5,132 nucleotides of DNA from an uncultured Clostridia bacterium (lineage in GTDB: Bacteria > Bacillota > Clostridia > Oscillospirales > Acutalibacteraceae), in assembly GCA_947165615.1 (NCBI GenBank), contig CAMVBD010000138.1:1-5132 (forward strand). Reading direction: 5' to 3'. Each line of letters opens with the position of its first letter. The first letter of the stretch is position 1. Under the pieces are notes generated by a model. That model was not told where the DNA came from, made no database searches, and saw only the letters and a list, made by a program, of their open reading frames with translations. The translations under genes and the position numbers were made by a program. Of the stretch, positions 1-4,961 are shown piece by piece.

Positions 1-479
1 AGGGTCACGTTTTCGCAGTTTGTGAAAAACAGTCCGTGCGGACCGCGGAAACCCTCCTCCCCGTCGGGATCGTAGCAGTCGGAGCCGTTTATGACGGCGC
101 CGGGCTCGCCGGTGACGGCGATATTTCGCTCGCCGTATGCGGATAATATCGCCCTGCGGTACGTTTCCCACGGCTTGTTGTCGTAATACGGCGTTATCAT
201 CTCCATATCCGTGCGAAGCTCCACGCTGTCCGGCACCGGAAACACGGGATAATCTTCCCTCTCCGCGCTGCCCTTCAATACCGCGCCGCCCGACAGACGC
301 ACCTCCGTGTCCGAGCCCATGAGAAGCCCTCCGGTGTAAAACGTGCCGTCCGGGATCATAACGACGCCGCCGCCGGGATTTGCCGCGCACGCGTCGAGCG
401 CTTTCTGTATGGCGGCGGTCTGAAGCTCTTTTTTGTCCGGCGCCGCGCCGAAATCGACAACGTTGAAGATTTTTTTCAT
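1..479 (-). CDS. Glycoside hydrolase family 28 (polygalacturonase-like) protein, N-terminal part, cut by window edge
   Basis: The reading frame starts with ATG at 479-477 and stays open to base 1 (159 complete codons), so the C-terminal half is outside the window. The protein begins MKKIFNVVDFGA, followed by an AIQKALDAC segment (residues 24-32), GGGVVMIPDGTFYTGG (36-51), a GGAVLKGS turn (64-71) and EDYP (75-78). This is the standard N-terminal cap and first coils of the right-handed beta-helix of GH28 enzymes, which hydrolyse pectic galacturonan or rhamnogalacturonan. The catalytic aspartates of GH28 lie further on and cannot be checked here. There is no signal peptide, so the enzyme is probably cytoplasmic and acts on imported oligosaccharides. 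The start is supported by an AGAGGTG ribosome binding site just upstream (about 483-489). It has its own promoter and is not in an operon with the gene upstream. Family assignment is confident; exact substrate is unknown. Confidence 0.88.
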   Translation of the reverse strand, partial: MKKIFNVVDFGAAPDKKELQTAAIQKALDACAANPGGGVVMIPDGTFYTGGLLMGSDTEVRLSGGAVLKGSAEREDYPVFPVPDSVELRTDMEMITPYYDNKPWETYRRAILSAYGERNIAVTGEPGAVINGSDCYDPDGEEGFRGPHGLFFTNCENVT

Positions 480-493
480 ATTGCACCTCTGTT

Positions 494-530
494 GTTATAA
501 TAACCGTTCGGCGGCGGCTCGTTTGCCGCC
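494..530 (-). other. Inverted repeats in the 5' leader of the GH28 gene
   Basis: The roughly 70-nt leader between the predicted transcription start (near 551) and the GH28 start codon holds two symmetric elements. One is a hairpin, GGCGGC/GCCGCC, with stem arms 513-518 and 525-530 and a six-base loop. The other is a small palindrome, GTTATAATAAC, at 494-504, next to the ribosome binding site. Either could act in translation control or as an operator for a sugar-responsive regulator. Nothing in the sequence decides between these, and both could be chance. Confidence 0.3.
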
Positions 531-557
531 CCGCTGCGTAGAATAAGTTCTTCTTTG

Positions 558-586
558 ATTTTACAATAAAACAGAAAAAAAGTCAA
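558..586 (-). promoter_or_regulatory. Sigma-A promoter of the GH28 gene
   Basis: On the minus strand, TTGACT (586-581) is followed by exactly 17 bases and TAAAAT (563-558). The spacer is very T-rich. Transcription should start near 551, giving a leader of about 70 nt. The promoter sits directly after the terminator at 590-613 and overlaps the last codons of the open frame 561-1049, which argues that this frame has outrun its natural end. Confidence 0.8.
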
Positions 587-1049
587 GGCAAAAAAACGCT
601 TTGAAGAGCGTTTCCGTTTGAAAAAATATCAGACCTTTTGATCGGTCGGCAAAACGTATTGCGGCTTTTTCACAAACCGAAAAGAGCCGTACGGGATCGG
701 CGCGGACGCGCCGCCGCGCGCCGAAAATGCCGTCGCGGTACGCGGACAAGCAGCCGGCGCAGTACCTGTCTTTCCCGAGCAGCGCTCCCGCGGCGCAAAC
801 GCCGCCCGGCAGGTCGCGGTCGAGCGGATCCATTATCGCGCTGTCCATACCGGCCGTCATCGCGCCGATAAGGAATGCGTGGTTGAAGGCTTTTCTGTAC
901 GGCAGTCCGTACGAGACGTTGGAAAGTCCGCCGACGATGTGCGCGCCGGGATATTCACCGCGTATTTTTTTCGAGGTTTCGATGAAATTCAAAAAGCTGT
1001 CCGGCGACGAGCCGACCGCTCCGTTCAGCTTTTCTCCTATTATAAGCAT
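561..1049 (-). pseudogene. Methyltetrahydrofolate:corrinoid methyltransferase remnant with a large in-frame internal deletion
   Basis: Intact members of this pterin-binding TIM-barrel family (AcsE/MeTr type, about 260 residues) move a methyl group from methyl-H4folate to a corrinoid protein. This 162-codon frame starts with the family N terminus, MLIIGEKLNGAV, then jumps straight to the C-terminal third: SFLNFIETSKKI (19-30), the GLSNVSYGLPYRK motif (41-53), GMDSAIMDPLDRD (67-79) and ALLGKDRYC (88-96). About 160 central residues are missing, including the region with the folate-binding Asp/Asn residues, so catalysis is unlikely. The ATG has a strong AAGGAGAT site (1055-1062), and the gene lies 18 bp after the 380-residue gene, probably cotranscribed. 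After about residue 110 the frame loses family similarity and runs through a terminator and into the GH28 promoter. The +1 frame stops at 629-631, just before the terminator, so a frameshift or stop loss near 700-730 is possible. Confidence 0.8.
590..613 (-). terminator. Rho-independent terminator after the methyltransferase remnant
   Basis: On the minus strand a 7-bp stem, AAACGCT/AGCGTTT (arms 607-613 and 594-600), with a six-base loop is followed by a run of T (the stem's own TTT plus 593-590). It ends the transcript carrying the 380-residue gene and the methyltransferase remnant, and it insulates the GH28 promoter just downstream. Confidence 0.72.
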
Positions 1050-1067
1050 GGCACATCTCCTTTGCTG

Positions 1068-2210
1068 TCAACGTCCGATCAGCCGCTTTTTGATGTTTTC
1101 CAGCGTTTTGGAGACCGTCGGTTTTTCGTAATCACTCAGAAGGTCGAAATTACTGAACGTACCGCCGTCTTCGGAAGACCAGCCGATCAACCATTTTCCA
1201 CGGTGTTCGTCGTCAAGCGTCCCGCTGTCGGAGATGTATTTGAAAACGTAGTAAATATCTTTCCGGAAAAGGTATTTGACTTCGCCTATGTATTCGATCT
1301 GATCCGGGACGGTTCCGAGCTCGGTCGGATATGTCAGCCAGTGGATAAGATCGCTCTTTGCAAGATACTCGGGCGATGAATATTCAGCGGGAAAAAGGGA
1401 AACCATCCCTTTGTTTTTCAATGCCTGATATGTAAGATTCGCGCAGACCGGATCCGCCGCAAGCATCGATACGCTTTCCCTCGGTATCGGCGCGCCGAGA
1501 TCGATAAGCGATTGCAAAGCATAGAAACTGACGCTCCCGCGGTGGACTTTTGAAGTCTGTGTCAGAAGTTCGATCATCCTGTCGCTTCTGAAGTACCTCG
1601 CGGTATCTGCGGCAATTTCCCATGCATTCAGAGCGTCTTCATCGGGGGCGGAGAGGTTCAGATATCTTTCCAGTTCTTTTTCCAGGTATTCTGTCAGCTG
1701 TTTTTTGACAGTGTCGGGCAGACCGCTCAAACGGTCTTTATATTCCAGAAGACCGCTGTACAGTCTTCCCTTTTCATATTCACATGACGCGTTCCGGGCG
1801 AAAGAAAGCAGGCGGTCCATACATCCTTCCCCGATGGTTTTCTGCGCAAAGATTTGCTGAATGTTGGCGTCTATCGGGCGCGCTTCATCCATCAAACGGT
1901 GAAGTTCATCGGCACGGTACAGTTCTTCCGCGGGAACAGATCGGTTTGACGGGTAGATCCTCGGATAGATCGCAAGGATCCGGTCTCCGTAAGCGCAGCG
2001 CAAATCTTTTTCTTTATAATCTGTAATGGTTGGGATCTCCTCCAGCAGCATCTGAACCTGCTCCGCCGCAAAACCTGAAAGCTCCTTCCGGTCCCCTTCG
2101 TCCGGCTTTTTGATCTTTCCGAGAACGTTCAGCAGATATTCGGTCAACTGTATTTTATCTTTCCATTCGTTTTCTTTGATCGCTGTAAGAATATTTTCAA
2201 AAACTGACAT
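1068..2210 (-). CDS. Hypothetical helical protein, 380 residues, function unknown
   Basis: I do not recognise a characterised family. The ATG at 2210 follows a good GGGAGGCG ribosome binding site with 8-nt spacing and a clear promoter at 2246-2274, so the start is well supported. The protein has no signal peptide or membrane segment and looks cytoplasmic. Residues 1-290 are predominantly charged amphipathic helices (for example QLTEYLLNVLGKIKK at 21-35 and KKQLTEYLEKELERYL at 169-184). The stretch around 225-270 has a HEAT-like helix-turn-helix feel. The C-terminal 80 residues are different, rich in aromatic residues and glycine (YYVFKYISDSG at 320-330, GKWLIGWSSEDGG at 338-350), and may form a small beta domain. 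It is followed after 18 bp by the methyltransferase remnant. Its promoter resembles that of the 461-residue HEAT-like gene at 3512-4897, which hints at shared control. An immunity or regulatory scaffold role is conceivable but not shown. Confidence 0.82.
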   Translation of the reverse strand: MSVFENILTAIKENEWKDKIQLTEYLLNVLGKIKKPDEGDRKELSGFAAEQVQMLLEEIPTITDYKEKDLRCAYGDRILAIYPRIYPSNRSVPAEELYRADELHRLMDEARPIDANIQQIFAQKTIGEGCMDRLLSFARNASCEYEKGRLYSGLLEYKDRLSGLPDTVKKQLTEYLEKELERYLNLSAPDEDALNAWEIAADTARYFRSDRMIELLTQTSKVHRGSVSFYALQSLIDLGAPIPRESVSMLAADPVCANLTYQALKNKGMVSLFPAEYSSPEYLAKSDLIHWLTYPTELGTVPDQIEYIGEVKYLFRKDIYYVFKYISDSGTLDDEHRGKWLIGWSSEDGGTFSNFDLLSDYEKPTVSKTLENIKKRLIGR

Positions 2211-2245
2211 TTTGATAACGCCTCCCGTTGATTCGATTTATGATT

Positions 2246-2274
2246 ATTATACCGCGCGTTTATGAACAATTCAA
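2246..2274 (-). promoter_or_regulatory. Sigma-A promoter of the 380-residue gene
   Basis: On the minus strand, TTGAAT (2274-2269), 17 bases, then a perfect TATAAT (2251-2246). The start point should be near 2239, leaving a leader of about 30 nt with the GGGAGGCG site. The block AAACTTGAATTGTT covering the -35 region (2278-2265) and the CGCGG before the -10 box recur at the promoter of the gene at 3512-4897. Confidence 0.82.
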
Positions 2275-2284
2275 GTTTACACGC

Positions 2285-2298
2285 CTTACCTCTTACCT
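2285..2298. repeat. Two-copy heptamer CTTACCT
   Basis: CTTACCT occurs twice head to tail (2285-2291 and 2292-2298) just upstream of the promoter of the 380-residue gene. It is short and may be unrelated to the longer GTGAATA heptamer array 36 bp away, though both have a seven-base period. Confidence 0.4.
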
Positions 2299-2333
2299 CC
2301 CGAAAATCCTGCGCGAAAGGAGCGAAAGAGAAA

Positions 2334-2368
2334 GTGAAAAGTGAATAGTGAAGAGTGAATAGTGAATA
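2334..2368. repeat. Heptanucleotide tandem repeat GTGAAWA, five copies
   Basis: Five consecutive seven-base units read GTGAAAA, GTGAATA, GTGAAGA, GTGAATA, GTGAATA. It lies in the intergenic stretch between the immunity-like gene and the 380-residue gene, next to a bidirectional terminator. Short heptamer repeats of this kind occur in intergenic DNA of many bacteria and may vary in copy number by slippage. No coding or promoter signal is seen in it. Confidence 0.8.
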
Positions 2369-2371
2369 AGG

Positions 2372-2397
2372 AAAAATCCTGCTTGCGCAGGATTTTT
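2372..2397. terminator. Bidirectional rho-independent terminator after the immunity-like gene
   Basis: A perfect 11-bp stem, AAAAATCCTGC/GCAGGATTTTT (arms 2372-2382 and 2387-2397), has a four-base loop and T runs on both strands. On the minus strand it ends transcription about 80 bases beyond the stop of the gene at 2477-2923. Confidence 0.85.
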
Positions 2398-2404
2398 GTG
2401 GCAT

Positions 2405-2473
2405 AAGGTCGGAATTGATTTTTCGGACAGGTTATGCACAAAAACCCGCATTGGAAAAGGTCGAAATTGATTT
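2405..2473. repeat. 17-bp direct repeat downstream of the immunity-like gene
   Basis: AAGGTCGGAATTGATTT (2405-2421) recurs as AAGGTCGAAATTGATTT (2457-2473), one mismatch, 52 bp apart. The second copy ends three bases from the stop codon at 2477-2479. It may be the footprint of a small duplication or an insertion/excision event; no transposase is visible. Confidence 0.6.
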
Positions 2474-2476
2474 AAT

Positions 2477-2923
2477 TCAACGCTGTGGAAACGGGGTATA
2501 CTCCGTTTCAAGTTGGTATATGAATTCCTTGATTTCAATAGTAGTCAAGGTTTTATTTACACATATACGTTCAAAATCATCGCTCTCTTCAATAAATCCT
2601 TGAAAATCTACGGTAACGGTATATTCGTCTGAAATCCGTTCAACTCTGATTTTCAAGTACGGCTCCATGGTATCAAGTTCAGCGACATTTAATTCTCCGC
2701 GATCAAGGAGTTTCATATCACGAATAAAAGCGGCCATTTCAAACGTCAGAACGCAAGCGTCGGTTTCTTTACGTTTAATACCGTTGTGATCTGAATATGT
2801 AAACTCGATTTTCAACCAGTTCGAATCGAAATGATCATAATGCTTATGTGTTTTTGAAAGTTCGGGAAATTCATACGCAACGGGTTTGAATTCAATAAAA
2901 CCGTTATCGTCGTTAAGATACAT
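2477..2923 (-). CDS. WapI-like immunity family protein (putative), 148 residues
   Basis: A small, acidic, soluble protein without signal peptide or membrane segment. The pattern GFIEFKPVAYEFPE (8-21), DSNWLKIEF (33-41), DACVLTFEMAAFI (55-67), EPYLKI (87-92) and a final FPQR resembles the WapI family of immunity proteins, which neutralise the toxic C-terminal tip of wall-associated polymorphic toxins. This assignment is from memory of the family pattern and is tentative. The frame is open upstream to a TTG at 2941, but ATG at 2923 is preferred because the only good ribosome binding site (AAAGGA, 2938-2933) lies inside that extension, nine bases before the ATG. It has its own promoter and terminator, and no toxin gene is adjacent, so it would be an orphan. 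Its DNA is AT-rich compared with the left part of the window, consistent with acquisition by transfer. Confidence 0.78.
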   Translation of the reverse strand: MYLNDDNGFIEFKPVAYEFPELSKTHKHYDHFDSNWLKIEFTYSDHNGIKRKETDACVLTFEMAAFIRDMKLLDRGELNVAELDTMEPYLKIRVERISDEYTVTVDFQGFIEESDDFERICVNKTLTTIEIKEFIYQLETEYTPFPQR

Positions 2924-2962
2924 TGTATTCGTTCCTTTCAAAATGCAAGGCGTATATATTAA

Positions 2963-2991
2963 ATTCTAACAGAAAGTTGTGAATAAGTCAA
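2963..2991 (-). promoter_or_regulatory. Sigma-A promoter of the immunity-like gene
   Basis: On the minus strand, TTGACT (2991-2986), 17 bases, then TAGAAT (2968-2963). Transcription should start near 2956, about 33 nt before the ATG at 2923. The 13-mer AATCAGGTAGAAA (2990-3002) overlaps the -35 box. Confidence 0.75.
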
Positions 2992-3002
2992 TCAGGTAGA
3001 AA
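2990..3002. repeat. 13-mer AATCAGGTAGAAA, copy 1
   Basis: This 13-mer lies between the promoter of the immunity-like gene and the first hairpin array. The identical sequence is at 5014-5026, again between a promoter and a hairpin array. It could be the conserved edge of a mobile repeat module or a regulator site. Confidence 0.5.
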
Positions 3003-3027
3003 GCGAAGTTTGCGGCTGACGAAATGA

Positions 3028-3205
3028 AAATGAAGACGTCGGCTTTGCCGACTAATGAAGACGGTGCTGCCGCACCTAATGAAGACGTTCGCTTCGCTCA
3101 CTAATGAAGCGAAGTCGCCCCCGTTCCTAAATTAGCACCGCAGGTGCGTCTTCATTTCTTCATTAGCGAAGCGTCTTCATTAGCCCCGCAAGGGGCGACT
3201 TCATT
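3028..3205. repeat. Hairpin superarray with constant ATGAAG linkers, two halves in opposite orientation
   Basis: The left half reads linker TAATGAAGAC (at 3028, 3053, 3077, and partly 3102) alternating with hairpins of different stem: GTCGGC/GCCGAC (3038-3052), GGTGC/GCACC (3063-3076) and an imperfect one (3087-3101). After a unique centre (3110-3134) the right half carries the same linker on the other strand, GTCTTCATTA, at 3148, 3173 and 3197 (GACTTCATT). It alternates with GCACC/GGTGC (3135-3147), the minimal GCGAAGC (3166-3172) and GCCCC/GGGGC (3183-3196). The period is 24-25 bp throughout. The two halves also pair with each other, for example GAAGTCGCCCC (3111-3121) with GGGGCGACTTC (3192-3202). 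Stems vary while linkers stay constant, unlike classical REP elements whose stems are conserved. I see no protein-coding sense: the linker holds TAA and TGA. Function unknown. Confidence 0.8.
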
Positions 3206-3206
3206 G

Positions 3207-3233
3207 AAAAAACCCGCTTACGCGAGGTTTTTT
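3207..3233. terminator. Bidirectional terminator-like hairpin
   Basis: AAAAAACC-CGC pairs with GCG-A-GGTTTTTT around the loop TTAC, with one bulged A. The T runs on both strands make it terminator-like in either direction. It lies directly next to the end of the hairpin superarray and forms the left border of the structured block at 3236-3375. Confidence 0.65.
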
Positions 3234-3235
3234 CT

Positions 3236-3375
3236 GGAGGCGCTCTCGCCTGCGGGCTCGGTCCCGGTTCGGCTCTGACGATCCCCCGGATCGTCATTCA
3301 CTACCGAACCGCAGCGCAAGCGCTGCCCGGAACGGACCGGACTTACGCCGATCCGAAGTATAAGGTAATGCCTCC
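3236..3375. other. GC-rich, highly structured block, candidate non-coding RNA or palindromic element
   Basis: A closing helix, GGAGGC (3236-3241) with GCCTCC (3370-3375), can enclose several perfect stems. A two-part hairpin has outer arms CGGTTCGG/CCGAACCG (3265-3272, 3304-3311) and inner arms GACGATCC/GGATCGTC (3277-3284, 3288-3295). A second is GCAGCGC/GCGCTGC (3311-3317, 3320-3326). AGGCG/CGCCT (3238-3242, 3247-3251) is a local alternative to the closing helix. The block is much more GC-rich than its surroundings and is flanked by terminator-like hairpins on both sides, so either strand could yield a terminated transcript. No promoter is obvious. It matches no RNA family I can name. A 60-codon minus-strand frame crosses it but looks spurious. 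Confidence 0.45.
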
Positions 3376-3410
3376 AAAAAATGCACCCTGTAGGGTGCAT
3401 TTTTTGAGGC
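3370..3410. terminator. Strong terminator hairpin downstream of the 461-residue gene
   Basis: AAAAAATGCACCC (3376-3388) pairs perfectly with GGGTGCATTTTTT (3393-3405) around loop TGTA, and GCCTC/GAGGC extend the base with one bulged C. On the minus strand it lies about 100 bases after the stop codon at 3512 and has a six-T tract, so it is the most likely terminator of that gene. It works equally well on the plus strand. Confidence 0.8.
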
Positions 3411-3430
3411 GCTACCCAAAATTGGACCGG

Positions 3431-3456
3431 GGGTCGTTTTTGAGGGGCAAAAACCC
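3431..3456. other. Hairpin between gene end and terminator
   Basis: GTTTTTG (3436-3442) pairs with CAAAAAC (3448-3454) around an AGGGG loop, with GG/CC extending the base past a two-base bulge. On the minus strand it reads GGGTTTTTG first and has no T tract after the stem, so it is a poor terminator and may be a decayed one or a 3'-end stabiliser. The rest of 3411-3511 shows nothing else. Confidence 0.4.
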
Positions 3457-3511
3457 GCTTTTTGTTGTACGGAATGGATCGTATTTACGCTTTATCCGGA
3501 TCGTTTTTCAG

Positions 3512-4897
3512 TTATGGAGCATAGAAGTCTCCTGTGCCAAGATTACAAATCCTCGATTTGTAATACCTTCTAACGAACTGCGAAATTTCGCTGTTGCAGT
3601 CATAAACGCATTCGTTAATGATCTCATCGTTCAGCCAGCCGTACTTCGACATATAATACACGGCATGCTCGCGGCAACAAGCACACGGCGAATAATCATA
3701 AGCAAACTCGAAGAAATCTCGGGGAAGGCGGACTGCGTTGTCCTTCGCTCTGTTGATCGTCATAACAATTCCATGCAGTTCGTCATCGGATAGTTTCCCG
3801 GTTTTGAGTTCGTCCAGGATCAATGATTTGTATTTGTTTTTGTAGTTCACAATGAGCGCACATAAAGCCGCGTATCGATTTGTCTTCTGTTTAAGCAATG
3901 CCAGAGCATGTGAAACGATCTCGCTACCTTTGCTAGAAACAAAAACTCTGGTTGCATTTTCCCGAAGATTGGCATTTTTCGATTCTGTGTATTCAATCAG
4001 TTTGCTTTTTGATCCCGGGTAATCGGTTGAAAAGAAAACGGTTAACAGGTCAGCCTTCTTTTCGGGATCGTTTTCTTTTTCAAGTTCTTTTGCCAGTCGT
4101 ATCTTTTCATCGACATCCGACTGCCTTCTGAACCGTATTGCATCTATTCGTTTTATTTGACCGTTTTGTGATTCTTCAACCAGTTTTTCTACGGACGGAA
4201 CAATGGCTGTCTCAGCTTTTCTTGTTTCGTTCCTCTCTTTTTCAGCGTTAATCTCGGATACATACAGATCGCAGAAGACCGATAATGATTCTGATGTTGC
4301 TTTCTTTTTTTCAAGAAGCTTGAGCAATCTCTTTTCCGTATATTGTTCATTGGAATGATATAGGAACCAGTCAAAGTCGAATTGCTTTTTGTAATGATTA
4401 CTTGCTATGGCAAGTTTGCCGAGATCGGAGGCAACGTCAATCCAACTGGTTATATTTCTGAGTCCGAATATGATTGCAAGATATTCCAGGCACTCTCTGT
4501 CGAAGTCGACAAGTCCGAATCTCTTCTTGGCAATCATTTTTTTATATAGATCGTTGTACTTTTTCCGAAGCGCCTTCTCGGCCAGTTCGCTTCCGTCTTC
4601 CGCAAAGTAAGAAAGCAATTCGCTGAAGTGGAGATGCTCCCAGGACTTACGGGTATTCAAAGACAGATACTTTTCAGTTATTGCAAGCACGAATGATTCT
4701 CTGTCGGGAAACAGACATACGAGACGATAAAGATATGCCCCCCGGGAACCCTCGCACTGCGCGTCAAAAGCGAACCCGTTAAGGCATCCCCACAGGACGT
4801 CTTTTCTGTATTTTTCAACATCAGCAGTCGATTTCAGCACAGAAAAACAGCGCCCGTGGCCGCGTTTTAGATATTGCCTAAACTGCCTGCTCTTCAT
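3512..4897 (-). CDS. HEAT-repeat-like hypothetical protein, 461 residues
   Basis: A soluble, largely alpha-helical protein with no signal peptide or membrane segment; no enzyme motif is visible. The N-terminal part has RQYLKRGHGR (8-17), VLWGCLNGFAFDAQCEGSRGAYLYRL (34-59) and several helical pairs. The centre (about 215-285) is strongly charged and may be a flexible linker or coiled coil. The C-terminal part (about 285-455) reads as HEAT-like helix pairs, including NLRENATRVFVSS (310-322) and a cysteine-rich CACCREHAVYYM segment (405-416) followed by WLNDEIINECVYDCNSEI (421-438). I associate this architecture with uncharacterised HEAT-type proteins of clostridia, probably protein-binding scaffolds. 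ATG at 4897 is the only sensible start, though its ribosome binding site is weak (AGAGAG, 4910-4905). It is single, with its own promoter, flanked on both sides by hairpin arrays. The gene is AT-rich relative to 1-1050, consistent with accessory origin. Confidence 0.85.
   Translation of the reverse strand: MKSRQFRQYLKRGHGRCFSVLKSTADVEKYRKDVLWGCLNGFAFDAQCEGSRGAYLYRLVCLFPDRESFVLAITEKYLSLNTRKSWEHLHFSELLSYFAEDGSELAEKALRKKYNDLYKKMIAKKRFGLVDFDRECLEYLAIIFGLRNITSWIDVASDLGKLAIASNHYKKQFDFDWFLYHSNEQYTEKRLLKLLEKKKATSESLSVFCDLYVSEINAEKERNETRKAETAIVPSVEKLVEESQNGQIKRIDAIRFRRQSDVDEKIRLAKELEKENDPEKKADLLTVFFSTDYPGSKSKLIEYTESKNANLRENATRVFVSSKGSEIVSHALALLKQKTNRYAALCALIVNYKNKYKSLILDELKTGKLSDDELHGIVMTINRAKDNAVRLPRDFFEFAYDYSPCACCREHAVYYMSKYGWLNDEIINECVYDCNSEISQFVRRYYKSRICNLGTGDFYAP
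3542..3564. repeat. Perfect 10-bp inverted repeat within the 3' end of the HEAT-like gene
   Basis: ATTACAAATC (3542-3551) and GATTTGTAAT (3555-3564) form a perfect stem with a three-base loop, within codons for YKSRICNL near the C terminus. It is not followed by a T run on the minus strand. It may be a fortuitous palindrome, a 3' stabilising structure, or a sign that the last codons were added by a rearrangement. Confidence 0.45.
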
Positions 4898-4939
4898 ATG
4901 TTTTCTCTCTTTTCACAAACAACGTATGGACTATAATAG

Positions 4940-4960
4940 TTATACTGCAATTATACTGCA
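4940..4960 (-). promoter_or_regulatory. Tandem decamer over the transcription start of the HEAT-like gene
   Basis: On the minus strand TGCAGTATAA occurs twice (4960-4951 and 4949-4940) with an 11-bp period, about one helix turn, covering the predicted start site near 4955. It could be a two-site operator. Each copy also contains a TATAAT/TATAAC-like box, so alternative -10 elements are possible, but no matching -35 box is found for them. Confidence 0.4.
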
Positions 4961-4961
4961 T

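Noticed and set aside
137..322. A 61-codon plus-strand frame, proline- and cysteine-rich
   Set aside because: It lies opposite the GH28 gene, which has clear family motifs in the minus frame; the composition is that of an antisense shadow.
727..1379. Long plus-strand frames opposite the methyltransferase remnant and the 380-residue gene
   Set aside because: They are antisense shadows of GC-biased genes, without family similarity or ribosome binding sites; the minus-strand frames carry the recognisable motifs.
2293..2538. An 81-codon minus-strand frame through the heptamer repeat
   Set aside because: It starts inside the immunity-like gene in another frame, runs through the terminator and translates the heptamer repeat into low-complexity sequence. 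The overlapping 2144-2404 frame fails for the same reasons.
2477..2941. TTG start at 2941 for the immunity-like protein
   Set aside because: The extension would contain the only good ribosome binding site and overlaps the leader; ATG at 2923 has proper spacing.
3028..3205. CRISPR array
   Set aside because: The period of 24-25 bp is too short, the varying parts are themselves palindromes, the array reverses orientation halfway, and there are no cas genes.
3236..3375. tRNA or known riboswitch in the structured block
   Set aside because: No cloverleaf with T-loop GGTTCRA followed by an acceptor stem fits on either strand, and no known riboswitch core that I can recall is present.
3218..3400. 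A 60-codon minus-strand frame across the structured block
   Set aside because: It starts inside a terminator hairpin and ends in another one, has no ribosome binding site, and its composition follows the GC-rich palindromes rather than protein-like sequence.
3368..3793. A 141-codon plus-strand frame opposite the end of the HEAT-like gene
   Set aside because: It begins in a terminator hairpin and overlaps the well-supported minus-strand gene; no start signal is seen.
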